Positions 24,956-33,353 of a stretch of DNA of 64,000 nt are shown here, piece after piece. Location: contig JAEWAK010000072.1 of NCBI GenBank assembly GCA_023391695.1, forward strand, positions 1-64,000. Reading direction: 5' to 3'. Each line of letters opens with the position of its first letter. Within the stretch, counting starts at the first letter, position 1. The notes under the pieces are model-generated. The model saw only the letters and a list, made by a program, of their open reading frames with translations, was not told the origin of the DNA and searched no databases. Source of the stretch: Bacillota bacterium. Its GTDB lineage: Bacteria > Bacillota > Clostridia > Lachnospirales > Lachnospiraceae. The translations under genes and the position numbers were made by a program.

Positions 24956-26304
24956 AGTACTTCGGACAAATAATCCATTGAATTCATGGCTTCTCCTATT
25001 GTATTTTTATCGGTTCCCAGTTCTACCAGAAGGGATTTTTTTCTTAAATGCATATTATAACGGTAAGCCTTCAGATAATTTTTATACATTAAACCGGGAT
25101 ATATTTCCCTGCCTTTTAGCTGCATCTGCAGACTGAAAGCTAAATTATCCTGAATGTACGGGTTTTCCAGATAAGCTATTTTCCCTTTTGTATTTCGGCT
25201 TAAACCATTGAATAACATGACCTGTGCCGCATCTTTTCCATTAATTTTCGTAACCCGTTTTCCGTCTGCCCCATCCCGGTGTAAATCAATGACTACTTCT
25301 ATACTGGGATTTTTTTGCAGTATTTTCTCAATACCGTCACAGGCGTAATTATAAGCTAAATTCCTGTCCAGGGTACCTCCCATTAAATCATATTTGGTTT
25401 TATCGTGTATCACATTATAACCGTATTTTTCTTTAAGTATTTCAGTCAGATAGGTTCCGACTCCTACCACCGTATCCGCCTCTTTCCCCTTCCGGCTGTC
25501 ACTGTAAGCTTCCTGGGAATGGGTATGGTAGATTAAAATCTGCGGCTTGTCTGAAGCGGCTTTCATGGTCATATCATCACCCAATAATTTTTCGGCATCA
25601 AACAAATCATCACTTACTGCCGTTGTCGAGTCAATGATATAAAAATGATTGTATAAAAACTGATTATTTAATAACTGGTCGAGAGTAAAATGCTCTCCGT
25701 TGATGGTTCCAAGAGCTTCTGCCGCAGCTTCATCCGGAATGGAAGTTTCCTCACTTTCCAAATAAACTTCTCCGTTAATAATGTCAATGGGCATAATGCC
25801 GTTTGGCCCGTTAACCGCTACCGACCCGCCATCCTCAGAACCGTCATTCTCTTCTGCCGTATCCGCACCGTTCATACTTTTGGAATATTCGATCCCCTGT
25901 AAGATCCTCTCCACATACAGATCGTTATTAAAAAGCAGATTGGAACTGCCTGCGAAATAAAATGTATTCGTCTGATCCTCGATAAAATTATTATCCAGGG
26001 TGCCGCTTGCCTGGGCTATGTATTGATTAATAGGAAAAGATCCTATCATTGTATTAAGTATAAAACTTTTATTTTCATTTTCCCGGGTCCCGGAAATATA
26101 TCCTAATATGGGGATACCGGACTGCATCATATAATTACAGGCTGCCGTAACAATTTTTGCTTCAAAGGATTCTTCCGTGCCGCCCACCACGTCTGGACCC
26201 AATATACGGATACATTTTATCAATACATTAAAACTTAAAATCAGGATTATACTCCATAATGCTATATGAAACAGCCTGGCGGCCCTGTACTTATATCTTC
26301 TCAT
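24928..26304 (-). CDS. spoIIP: Stage II sporulation protein P
   Basis: Peptidoglycan amidase and endopeptidase of the DMP (SpoIID-SpoIIM-SpoIIP) machine that drives engulfment of the forespore. The 458 residues have an N-terminal membrane anchor (about 12-33) and a long low-conservation middle. The C-terminal SpoIIP amidase domain includes ILIYHTHSQEAYSD (catalytic His), VIDLHRDG and the closing LLVELGTDKNTIGEA with the catalytic Glu. GGGAGAAA precedes the ATG at 26304. It lies 126 bp downstream of gpr, as in B. subtilis. Confidence 0.95.
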   Translation of the reverse strand: MRRYKYRAARLFHIALWSIILILSFNVLIKCIRILGPDVVGGTEESFEAKIVTAACNYMMQSGIPILGYISGTRENENKSFILNTMIGSFPINQYIAQASGTLDNNFIEDQTNTFYFAGSSNLLFNNDLYVERILQGIEYSKSMNGADTAEENDGSEDGGSVAVNGPNGIMPIDIINGEVYLESEETSIPDEAAAEALGTINGEHFTLDQLLNNQFLYNHFYIIDSTTAVSDDLFDAEKLLGDDMTMKAASDKPQILIYHTHSQEAYSDSRKGKEADTVVGVGTYLTEILKEKYGYNVIHDKTKYDLMGGTLDRNLAYNYACDGIEKILQKNPSIEVVIDLHRDGADGKRVTKINGKDAAQVMLFNGLSRNTKGKIAYLENPYIQDNLAFSLQMQLKGREIYPGLMYKNYLKAYRYNMHLRKKSLLVELGTDKNTIGEAMNSMDYLSEVLHEVLEGES

Positions 26305-26430
26305 AAATTTCTCCCATCTGCAGTTAAGTATTAAAACCTCTTACTTAATCTATCATATGCTTTATTTTTCTTTATGATAACGTTTTGGACACTATTTAAT
26401 AAAATTTTTTAGACAGGCTGTTTCATCCCT

Positions 26431-27360
26431 TTATGCAAAGCACTTATTAATGGCTTCCGATATGGTATAACTGATCCGCTTTATGGATTCATCAATATTT
26501 TTGGGGGTGACAAACATATTACTTATGGTCTCTTCATTCAATTCATTCATAAACTGGTGGATCTCCTTATCCTTAAAACCCTGTTTGGACATAAACTGTT
26601 CCATGGTATCGCTGACAATGGTAGCCGCATCCACTACAGTCGGAACTCCCAGGGCTATGACATCTACCCCAAGGCTTTCTTTATTCAATGCCTTCCGGTT
26701 GTTGCCCACCCCGGATCCGGGGCTTATTCCCGTATCCGTTATCTGTACCGTCTTATTCAGTCTGTGTATGCTTCTGGCAGCCAGTGCATCGATCACAATC
26801 ACTAATTTCGGCATGGTTTCCCGGATAATTCCCCTTAACACCTCACTGGATTCCATTCCTGTCTGGGCCATTACCCCCGGAGAAATGGCACTTACATTTC
26901 CCATCTTCTCCTGTTCTAAAAAACCGTTTCCAAATTCTTTAATCAAATGCCTTGTTATAAATAAGTTGTCCACCACCTGGGGGCCTAACGCATCTGGCGT
27001 AACTTCCCGGTTGCCAAGACCGGCAACGAGAATCTCCCGGTCTGTGGCATCTCCTGCCAATTGTTTGATGTATTTGGCTATTTCCTTTGTAATGGGTTCA
27101 TGGAAGCTTTCATCTTCCTCACCTAATTGGGGGGCTTCTATGGTAATATAAGTGCCGATGGGTTTTCCCATAGCATCGGCGCCTTTCTGGTCCTTGATAA
27201 TAACCGTAGTTACCCGGATATCCTTTTTCTTATCGTAATCTTCTTTTAAAACCACACCCTGTATTTCAACATTGTCTTCTTCAAAGGTTTCCCTTACCTC
27301 TAATGCAAGGTCCGTCCTTGGTACTCCCGCCATACTGCCATTCTCATTTTTTGTATCCAT
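26431..27360 (-). CDS. gpr: Germination protease GPR
   Basis: Aspartic-type endoprotease (family A25) that degrades small acid-soluble spore proteins at germination. The 309 residues are slightly short for the family. N-terminal RTDLALEVRETF lies near the zymogen processing region. Conserved core motifs are VAGLGNREVTPDALGPQVVDNL, AISPGVMAQTGMES and DALAARSIHRLNKTVQITDTGISPGSGVGNNRKALNKESLG. In Bacillus it is made in the forespore under sigma-G or sigma-F; I could not find a convincing sigma-G promoter in the 109-bp gap shared with rpsT. It is probably co-transcribed with spoIIP. Confidence 0.95.
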   Translation of the reverse strand: MDTKNENGSMAGVPRTDLALEVRETFEEDNVEIQGVVLKEDYDKKKDIRVTTVIIKDQKGADAMGKPIGTYITIEAPQLGEEDESFHEPITKEIAKYIKQLAGDATDREILVAGLGNREVTPDALGPQVVDNLFITRHLIKEFGNGFLEQEKMGNVSAISPGVMAQTGMESSEVLRGIIRETMPKLVIVIDALAARSIHRLNKTVQITDTGISPGSGVGNNRKALNKESLGVDVIALGVPTVVDAATIVSDTMEQFMSKQGFKDKEIHQFMNELNEETISNMFVTPKNIDESIKRISYTISEAINKCFA

Positions 27361-27432
27361 TCTTTATGTTCATACCTTTCTGAATTTAAAGTTATTCCCT
27401 TATATTTTCTTCAAATTTTTTAAAAATATGTA

Positions 27433-27461
27433 TTGACAGAATAATGGCTTTATACTACTAT
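27433..27461 (+). promoter_or_regulatory. Promoter of rpsT
   Basis: TTGACA (27433-27438), a 17-bp spacer and TACTAT (27456-27461). A TATAAT also occurs at 27461-27466 but with a 22-bp spacer. Confidence 0.7.
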
Positions 27462-27541
27462 ATAATAGTATGTTTACATTAGAACGTCCGTGTCCGGATT
27501 TAATGAAACAAATAATTCAAATAAAATTGGAGGTGTACGAT

Positions 27542-27805
27542 TTGGCTAACATTAAATCTGCTAAGAAAAGAATCTTAGTTAATGAAACTAAGGCATTAAG
27601 AAATAAAGCGATTAAATCCAAGGTTAAGACGGTTATAAAGAAAGTGGACGCTGCTGTGGCTGCCGGCGACAAAGAACTTGCTAAAACCAACTTGATCACT
27701 GCAATTTCTGAAATTGATAAAGCTACATCCAAAGGCGTTTATCATAAGAATACTGCATCAAGAAAAGTATCCCGTTTAAGCAAAGCTGTAAACACAATTG
27801 CTTAA
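27542..27805 (+). CDS. rpsT: 30S ribosomal protein S20
   Basis: Small-subunit primary binding protein for 16S rRNA. The start is the TTG at 27542, not the upstream ATG, because GGAGGTG lies directly before it and the product then begins with the universal MANIKSAKKRI. The result is 87 residues, the normal S20 length. The protein is Lys-rich, with ETKALRNKAIKSKVKT and KNTASRKVSRLSKAVN. S20 commonly uses a weak start codon, which fits its autogenous control in E. coli. It has its own promoter and a strong terminator and diverges from gpr, as in other Firmicutes. Confidence 0.96.
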   Translation: MANIKSAKKRILVNETKALRNKAIKSKVKTVIKKVDAAVAAGDKELAKTNLITAISEIDKATSKGVYHKNTASRKVSRLSKAVNTIA

Positions 27806-27860
27806 TGATTATAAATCCGGGAAGGAAATTAACCCTCTCCGTCCTTATAAATGAATTTAA

Positions 27861-27892
27861 AAGACGCCCGTTTCGGGCGTCTTAACTTTTTT
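27861..27892 (+). terminator. Terminator of rpsT
   Basis: Arms AAGACGCCCG (27861-27870) and CGGGCGTCTT (27874-27883) with a TTT loop are followed by AACTTTTTT. It can also serve the convergent dinB transcript. Confidence 0.93.
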
Positions 27893-27932
27893 CTTTGGAA
27901 ATTCCGCAGATTCCTGCTTTATAAGATGAAGA

Positions 27933-29186
27933 TCAATCCATTCCGGCAGGTTTTCGCTTATCCGGAGATATGCCCCCGCTCATATGGTAAATCGGACTCT
28001 GAATAAAAGCTGCCCGTTTCATCGCATCCGGGCCGTACCTGCTCCTTATATGGTCGATTGCCTTATCCAGGCTGGCAAGCTTATCATAAGATTGGTAATA
28101 ATCAAATAAATTTAACTGCCTTACTCCGCAGTCCTGTATTATCCTGCCGGTGTGGATTCCCAGATGTCGGACCGGAATGCCGTCCCATAATTCATCAAAT
28201 AACCGGCAGGCTGCCTTATAAACTTCATTTGTTATGTTTGTCGCCGTAAATAAAGTCATCTGGTGGGAAGCATGACGGAATTCAAAATCTACAAGGTGAA
28301 TGGCTATAACCAAAGCCTGTACCCGGTCTTTTCTTAGTCTTGTACAGACGGTCTCCGCCAGGGCAAGCAGTACCATCTTGGCAGCGTATTCATTATCCAC
28401 GTCAAAGGCAATGGTCGTCGAATTGCCATACCCCTTATTCTGCGGTCTTTCCTCGATAACAAAAGAAGTATCCAGCCCGTTGGCAAAATCATGGATTAAT
28501 TCCCCGTATTTTTTAAAATGGGCCCGCAGGATACAGACATCCGTAACCGCCAGTTCACCAATAGTATGGATGCCAAGAGTGTGCAGTTTTTTCGTAGTAG
28601 CCCTGCCTACGTAGAATAAATCCGAAACCGGCAGTCTCCACATCTTCTCTTTTATTTCCCAGGGGTAGAGCGTATGGACCATATTGGGCTTTTTTAAATC
28701 GGAGGCCATCTTGGCCAGCAGCTTATTGGAAGAGATGCCGATATTTACCGTAAAACCCAATTCTTCATAGATGCGGTCTTTCATAACATGGGCCACAGCC
28801 GCAGGCGAATCGTATAAATACTCTGTCCCCGTCATGTCGCAATAAGCTTCATCGATACTGTACTGTTCCACACAGGGGGAATATTCCCGCAGAATATCCA
28901 TAAAAGCTTTCGAACACTTTTCATATAAATCATAGCGGGGAGGAACCAGCGCCAGCCCCGGACATTTCTTACAGGCTTCGCTGACACTTTCCCCGGTTTG
29001 TATATTATATTTTTTAGCCGGCAGGGATTTGGCCAGAATGATGCCATGCCTTTTTTTTACGTCCCCTCCTATTGCCGACGGAATTGTCCTTAAATCCGTC
29101 CTGTCCCCTAAGAACTTTATCCTGTATACTGCTTCCCAGCTTAAAAATGCCGAATTTACATCGATATGAAAAATAACCGGTTCCAT
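27933..29186 (-). CDS. dinB: Y-family DNA polymerase (DinB/Pol IV type)
   Basis: Error-prone translesion polymerase. The protein has 417 residues from the ATG at 29186, chosen because GGAGAAGGT lies just upstream and the product then begins MEPVIFHIDVNSAF, the family N-terminus. Motifs are HIDVNSAFLSWEA with the first metal-binding Asp, YSIDEAYCDMT with the Asp-Glu pair, and GISSNKLLAKMASDLKKPN. Little finger and thumb domains follow. The promoter at 29218-29246 contains a near-consensus LexA box, so DNA-damage induction is likely. It lies downstream of an SRAP-domain gene, another DNA-damage function. Confidence 0.92.
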   Translation of the reverse strand: MEPVIFHIDVNSAFLSWEAVYRIKFLGDRTDLRTIPSAIGGDVKKRHGIILAKSLPAKKYNIQTGESVSEACKKCPGLALVPPRYDLYEKCSKAFMDILREYSPCVEQYSIDEAYCDMTGTEYLYDSPAAVAHVMKDRIYEELGFTVNIGISSNKLLAKMASDLKKPNMVHTLYPWEIKEKMWRLPVSDLFYVGRATTKKLHTLGIHTIGELAVTDVCILRAHFKKYGELIHDFANGLDTSFVIEERPQNKGYGNSTTIAFDVDNEYAAKMVLLALAETVCTRLRKDRVQALVIAIHLVDFEFRHASHQMTLFTATNITNEVYKAACRLFDELWDGIPVRHLGIHTGRIIQDCGVRQLNLFDYYQSYDKLASLDKAIDHIRSRYGPDAMKRAAFIQSPIYHMSGGISPDKRKPAGMD

Positions 29187-29217
29187 ACATACCTTCTCCT
29201 TCCGATACATTATATGC

Positions 29218-29246
29218 ATTATATCAGAATGTATGTTCGCTTTCTA
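29218..29246 (-). promoter_or_regulatory. dinB promoter with LexA-like box
   Basis: On the minus strand TAGAAA (29241-29246), a 17-bp spacer and TATAAT (29218-29223). Inside the spacer lies CGAACATACATTC (29227-29239), close to the Gram-positive LexA consensus CGAAC-N4-GTTCG, with GAAC-N4-ATTC spacing. Confidence 0.55.
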
Positions 29247-29284
29247 ATGGGAACTGCTGGTAAGACCGTTCCGGGTTCCGGCTG

Positions 29285-29848
29285 TTAAGCTGTTTTTGTC
29301 AGTACCGGCGGAATCTGGCGCAGGATCCTGCCGGTACTGTTATTATCCAATATCCATTTTTCCATATCCCCTTCCTCCAGTACAACGGGCATCCGGCTGT
29401 GAACTTCTGCCATGGATTCATTTGCCTGTGTCGTCAATATGACAAAACGGCATTCTTCCTGGTAGAAACTATAAATCCCCGCCATATAAAGAATCTCCGA
29501 TTCTTTCCTTTTAAACAGGAACTTTTTCTTATTCCCGTCCCACTCATAAAAACCGTTTGAAGGGATCACGCACCTTCTAAAAAAAACGCTTTCACGGAAA
29601 GTTTTTTTATCAAATACGGTTTCTGCCCTGGCATTAATGAGTACCCCCTTGTTTTGGTAATTCGGGAATCCCCATGCGGACAGTTCCGGTTCTATGGTCC
29701 CCTGAAAAGCAGCCAGAATCGGTGCCGTTTCGGTCGGGAATATCTCTCCTGACTTCCTGTTGTTATTTACATATTTTGCATCAATTTGTTCCAGTATCCT
29801 GCGTATTTCCCGTGATGTTTCATCATCAACATAATAACGGCCACACAT
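29285..29848 (-). CDS. SRAP-domain protein (YedK/HMCES family)
   Basis: SOS-response-associated peptidase that forms a stable thiazolidine crosslink with abasic sites in single-stranded DNA and shields them. The 187 residues are slightly short but contain the key sites. Met1 is followed by the reactive Cys2 (MCGRY). The block LINARAETVFDKKTFRESVFFRRCVIPSNGFYEWD follows in the middle of the protein, with the conserved Asn and Glu. The C-terminal His is in VHSRMPVVL. It lies between the ComFB-like gene and dinB on the same strand and fits a DNA-damage group. Confidence 0.93.
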   Translation of the reverse strand: MCGRYYVDDETSREIRRILEQIDAKYVNNNRKSGEIFPTETAPILAAFQGTIEPELSAWGFPNYQNKGVLINARAETVFDKKTFRESVFFRRCVIPSNGFYEWDGNKKKFLFKRKESEILYMAGIYSFYQEECRFVILTTQANESMAEVHSRMPVVLEEGDMEKWILDNNSTGRILRQIPPVLTKTA

Positions 29849-29875
29849 ATGATTACGAACCTCCTGGTCTGGGAT

Positions 29876-30145
29876 TTATATGTAATGCTTCGGATTTTCC
29901 GATACGGTTCTTACGGACTTGGCAATGGCTTTTACAATCTCAAATTCATGTTCGGCTGAAAGGATGCACAAACGGACATACAATTCGCCTTCCTCCGTTG
30001 CAACATATTTGGGAGCCATTTGATTCAGCGTATAAGCAATGATATCATTGCGGCATTTGTCACATTTGCAGCAATCCAATGTATCCCATATTTCGTCCAG
30101 TTTATTTACTACCAATGTCTCCATGACATTATGATATTTTACCAT
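29876..30145 (-). CDS. ComFB-like late competence protein
   Basis: An 89-residue protein of the ComFB family (PF10719 type) by overall pattern. It begins VKYHNVMETLVVNKLDEIWDTLDCCKCDKCRNDIIAYTLNQMAPKYV. Four Cys (CCKCDKC, about 25-31) could bind a metal. ComFB-type proteins occur with competence or c-di-nucleotide functions, but no role is established for this one. AGAGG precedes the ATG at 30145. An inverted repeat closely similar to one upstream of the 34490-35293 gene lies just before its Shine-Dalgarno. Confidence 0.8.
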   Translation of the reverse strand: MVKYHNVMETLVVNKLDEIWDTLDCCKCDKCRNDIIAYTLNQMAPKYVATEEGELYVRLCILSAEHEFEIVKAIAKSVRTVSENPKHYI

Positions 30146-30155
30146 AATTACCTCT

Positions 30156-30183
30156 CATTCCGCCGCCCACAGGCGGCACAAAA
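30156..30183. repeat. GC-rich hairpin repeat before the ComFB-like gene
   Basis: GCCGCC (30162-30167), loop CACA, GGCGGC (30172-30177), inside a block CATTCCGCCGCCCAC...CACAAAAT that is also found at 35305-35332. Both copies sit 11-40 nt upstream of a minus-strand start codon. Confidence 0.6.
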
Positions 30184-30387
30184 TCCAATAAAAGAAGCCG
30201 CAAGCCGCCCTGCGGGTTCTTTCGAATGAATTTCACTCTCCCCGTCATAATACCGCTTCTCCTTTGCATATGTTTGATCCTGTGTGTCAATTACCTGCCT
30301 TTATATAACCATTATGGATAATCTTCAAAATTATATGTAAGATTTTATTTAAATCTAAATTATTTTATTCACAGTTATATTGGCTTT

Positions 30388-30415
30388 AGTATAGCATGGA
30401 ATTACGGGATTGTAA
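30388..30415 (-). promoter_or_regulatory. Candidate promoter of the ComFB-like/SRAP genes
   Basis: On the minus strand TTACAA (30410-30415), a 16-bp spacer and TATACT (30388-30393) preceded by TG (extended -10). The leader would be about 240 nt. Confidence 0.45.
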
Positions 30416-30465
30416 CTAAGCTATTTATACTATATGAAATGCCGGAAGGATTGTCGTTTCATATA

Positions 30466-30603
30466 TTGCCTCCTACAGATACGCAGGATTTTGTATGGGA
30501 ATTATCATGCTTCGCATAAACAAAATCAGCGCAGGCAAATCAAAATACAAAAACTTTTGACGTTGCCTGTAGAAAACCGTGTACAAGTCTGGCCGGCCGG
30601 ACT
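30466..30603. other. Gene-free region with nested inverted repeats
   Basis: In the 563-bp gap between the ComFB-like gene and the GH3 gene, TTGCCT (30466-30471) pairs with AGGCAA (30533-30538) and GATTTTGT (30487-30494) with ACAAAATC (30520-30527), enclosing ATGC/GCAT. An alternative pair, CTACAG (30473-30478) with CTGTAG (30567-30572), would compete with the first. AGTCTGGCCGGCCGGACT (30586-30603) is a near-perfect palindrome. A plus-strand 62-codon frame covers it but looks non-coding. Confidence 0.45.
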
Positions 30604-30624
30604 CTGGCACCGCCAGTTATAGAA

Positions 30625-30679
30625 TAAAAAATACGGGATTAATCTGCATGGATCGTTGCAGACTACATCCCGTATTTTT
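30625..30679 (-). terminator. Terminator of the GH3 gene
   Basis: Arms AAAAATACGGGAT (30627-30639) and ATCCCGTATTTTT (30667-30679), with an inner CTGCA/TGCAG stem, lie 30 bp past the GH3 stop. On the minus strand the stem ends in TTTTTTATT. Confidence 0.75.
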
Positions 30680-30708
30680 ATATTTTTAATTTCCTTAAAG
30701 GTGCTTAA

Positions 30709-32874
30709 TTATTGTTCAAGAACTACTGTTTCCTTACAGCTTGCCTCAAAGACATCCGGAGTTTTGCCCGTCAGGAAAATACTTCTCTTATCCGGCTGTG
30801 AGGTTCCTATATATATTTCATAGCTGCCTGCATTTAATACCAGCCTGCCTTCTTCATCATACAGGGCAAACGCTTTGGCCGGAAGGCTTATATTAACCTT
30901 TGTTTCCTCTCCTGCTTTTAAAAATACCTTCTTAATACCTTTTAACTGATGGTTTGGCGCACCTTCTGCCTCCAGTGCTTTTACGTAGACCTGTACGGTT
31001 TCCACACCGTCCATTTTACCGGTATTCTTTAATTTTACACTGCACTCTATACTTTCCTCCGGTGTAATATGATTCTCACTGATGCCGGCTTCCTCACAGC
31101 AAAACCGGGTATAGCTCAATCCATACCCAAAGGGATATAAGGCCTCCTGTTTCATATAGCGGTAAGTACGGCCTTCCATATTATAGTCCGTAAAAGCAGG
31201 AAGTTCTTCCGAAGTACGGTAAAAGGTTACCGGGAGCTTACCCTCCGGTGAATATTCGCCGAACAGCATCCGGGCTACACCGCGTCCGCCCTGTGCACCC
31301 GGATACCAGGCCTGCACAACTGCCGGGATATGTTCATCTGCCCAGGATACTGCCAGGGCACTGCCGGAAAGCAGGACCAGTACTACCGGTTTTCCGCTCT
31401 CATAAACCACTTTTAAAATATCTTCCTGGATACCCGGAAGCTTAAGGTTGGGCTTATCACCGCTGGCGAATTCATTTCCTTCATCCCCTTCTTCCCCTTC
31501 CAGCCCGGAATCCAGGCCAAAGCAGGCAATGATAACGTCGGAGGAAGCCGCTACTGCCTTTACCTCCGCCAACCGGTCATTGGCTCTGGAAAGTCCGGAT
31601 ATTTTATCCTTAAACAGATGGCAGCCTTCCGAATAACGGATGGTTACCTCCTCACCTAAATACTCTCTGATGCCTTCCAATACGGTAACATATTCCGAAG
31701 CGGTCCCTTCGTAATTGCCGATTAAAGCCTTTCTGTTATCCGCATTCGGTCCGATCACGCCAACGGTCTTAAGCTTATTCTTATCCAAAGGAAGGATTCC
31801 GTTTTCATTCTTTAACAATACGATACTCTTTTGGGCCGCTTTTAAATTTAATGCCTTATGCTCCTTACTGTCTACCATGTCATAGGAAATAGTGTTATAT
31901 GGTACCTTCTCCGGCGAATCAAATAAACCAAGCTTCATTCTGGTGGTAAATAACCTGGTCACTGCCTGTGTCAGGGTATCTTCCTCCACGAAACCGTCCC
32001 TTACTGCCTGCAGTAAATGGACAAACATATTGCCGCAGTTTAAATCGCAGCCGTTGTTCATTGCCAGCGCCACTGATTCTACAGGCGTAGACGTAACCAT
32101 ATGATTTTCATGGAAATCCTTAATTGCCCAGCAGTCGGAAGTAACATGTCCTTTAAAGCCCCATTTATCCCGAAGGGTATCCTTAAGTAAAGTCTTACTG
32201 CCGCAGCAGGGTTCTCCGTTCGTACGGTTGTAAGCACCCATGACAGCCTCAACCTTTCCTTCCTGTACACAGGCTTTAAAAGCGGCCAGGTAAGTTTCAT
32301 TTAAATCTTTTTTGGACACCCTGGCATCAAAACTGTGGCGCAGGTCCTCCGGTCCGGAATGAACTGCAAAATGTTTGGCACAGGCCGCCGCTTTCATATA
32401 TTTTTCATCCTTTCCCTGAAGTCCGTTGATGAAACGGACACCGAGGCGGGAAGTAAGGTAAGGATCTTCCCCGTATGTTTCATGGCCCCTTCCCCATCTG
32501 GGATCGCGGAAAATATTAACGTTGGGTGACCAGAAGGTCAGCCCCTTATAAATATCCGTATCCCCATATTGCTGCTGCATATTAAATTTTGCCCGTCCTT
32601 CGGTGGAAATACAGTCTGCCGCTTCCTCCAGAAGTTCCTCATCGAAAGTTGCCGCCAGACCGATGGCCTGGGGAAATACCGTTGCAACACCGGCCCTTGC
32701 CACACCATGAAGTGCTTCGTTCCAATAATTGTATGCCTTCACCCCTAAACGCTTGATTTCAGCAGAACCATGCAGGGTCTGATATACTTTTTCTTCCAAT
32801 GTCATCTCAGAAACCAGAGCTGCTGCCCTTTCTTCATAAGATAATGACTCATCCAAATATTTTTTGCAGTCCAT
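30709..32874 (-). CDS. Glycoside hydrolase family 3 (beta-xylosidase/beta-glucosidase type)
   Basis: Intracellular (no signal peptide) retaining beta-glycosidase of 721 residues. The GH3 N-terminal barrel contains NYWNEALHGVARAG (49-62), typical of the xylosidase-like branch, and the KHFAVHSGPE loop (167-176). The catalytic nucleophile is Asp247 in VTSDCWAI. The alpha/beta sandwich domain (about 340-560) includes GLDSGLEGEEGDE, which may hold the acid/base region. A fibronectin-III-like C-terminal domain covers about 630-705. It is divergent from an AraC regulator and its -35 overlaps an operator-like site shared by that region. The exact sugar is not determinable; xylo- or gluco-oligosaccharides are likely. 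Confidence 0.93.
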   Translation of the reverse strand: MDCKKYLDESLSYEERAAALVSEMTLEEKVYQTLHGSAEIKRLGVKAYNYWNEALHGVARAGVATVFPQAIGLAATFDEELLEEAADCISTEGRAKFNMQQQYGDTDIYKGLTFWSPNVNIFRDPRWGRGHETYGEDPYLTSRLGVRFINGLQGKDEKYMKAAACAKHFAVHSGPEDLRHSFDARVSKKDLNETYLAAFKACVQEGKVEAVMGAYNRTNGEPCCGSKTLLKDTLRDKWGFKGHVTSDCWAIKDFHENHMVTSTPVESVALAMNNGCDLNCGNMFVHLLQAVRDGFVEEDTLTQAVTRLFTTRMKLGLFDSPEKVPYNTISYDMVDSKEHKALNLKAAQKSIVLLKNENGILPLDKNKLKTVGVIGPNADNRKALIGNYEGTASEYVTVLEGIREYLGEEVTIRYSEGCHLFKDKISGLSRANDRLAEVKAVAASSDVIIACFGLDSGLEGEEGDEGNEFASGDKPNLKLPGIQEDILKVVYESGKPVVLVLLSGSALAVSWADEHIPAVVQAWYPGAQGGRGVARMLFGEYSPEGKLPVTFYRTSEELPAFTDYNMEGRTYRYMKQEALYPFGYGLSYTRFCCEEAGISENHITPEESIECSVKLKNTGKMDGVETVQVYVKALEAEGAPNHQLKGIKKVFLKAGEETKVNISLPAKAFALYDEEGRLVLNAGSYEIYIGTSQPDKRSIFLTGKTPDVFEASCKETVVLEQ

Positions 32875-32957
32875 TAAAAAATCCTCCTATGCCGTATTAA
32901 GCTCCGGATAGTTGTTCCGTCACTAAATTCCAGATATTTTTCCTATATTACCATTAT

Positions 32958-32986
32958 AATATAAGCAAGGCTTTGACTCTTATCAA
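32958..32986 (-). promoter_or_regulatory. Promoter of the GH3 gene
   Basis: On the minus strand TTGATA (32981-32986), a 17-bp spacer and TATATT (32958-32963). The -35 overlaps the operator-like site TAGCAATATTTGA (32983-32995, minus). Confidence 0.7.
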
Positions 32987-33246
32987 ATATTGCTATGCTG
33001 CATTCAGTAATTGCTAAGTTCTGTCACAATAAACCAGATACTTCTTGGGAGAACCCGAATAAATACCCTTCCGTTTCATACTGCTTTTCTTTTGTTTTTT
33101 TCAACTATTTCTTTACATTCTCCCATACCTGTACTAAAATAGCAATATATGATTTATTTCAGCCCGTAATACTTAAATATAATATGGAATTTAACTTAAT
33201 AACTTAAAACATTCCTGATTTTTTATTTAATTTTAGCAATATATGA
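32983..33246. promoter_or_regulatory. Three AraC-operator-like sites
   Basis: TAGCAATATATGA occurs at 33140-33152 and 33234-33246 on the plus strand, and TAGCAATATTTGA at 32983-32995 on the minus strand (12 of 13 identical). They lie in the 479-bp divergent region between the GH3 gene and the AraC gene. Nothing else was recognised in this region. Confidence 0.6.
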
Positions 33247-33353
33247 CCGCATCATAAATACCAGTACAGACTATGATTTTTAATCAGTACTATTGATTTG
33301 TTCGGTTCTTAACTGTAATTTTACCTGAATTTCAAGTATAAGAGGGAAATTTT

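Noticed and set aside
27361..27469. Sigma-G promoter for gpr
   Set aside because: I looked for GnATR and CATnnTA boxes with the usual spacing and found only a pair spaced 20 bp apart, not convincing.
30434..30622. 62-codon plus-strand frame in the gap before the GH3 terminator
   Set aside because: No ribosome-binding site; the sequence is dominated by inverted repeats and the product has no recognisable pattern.
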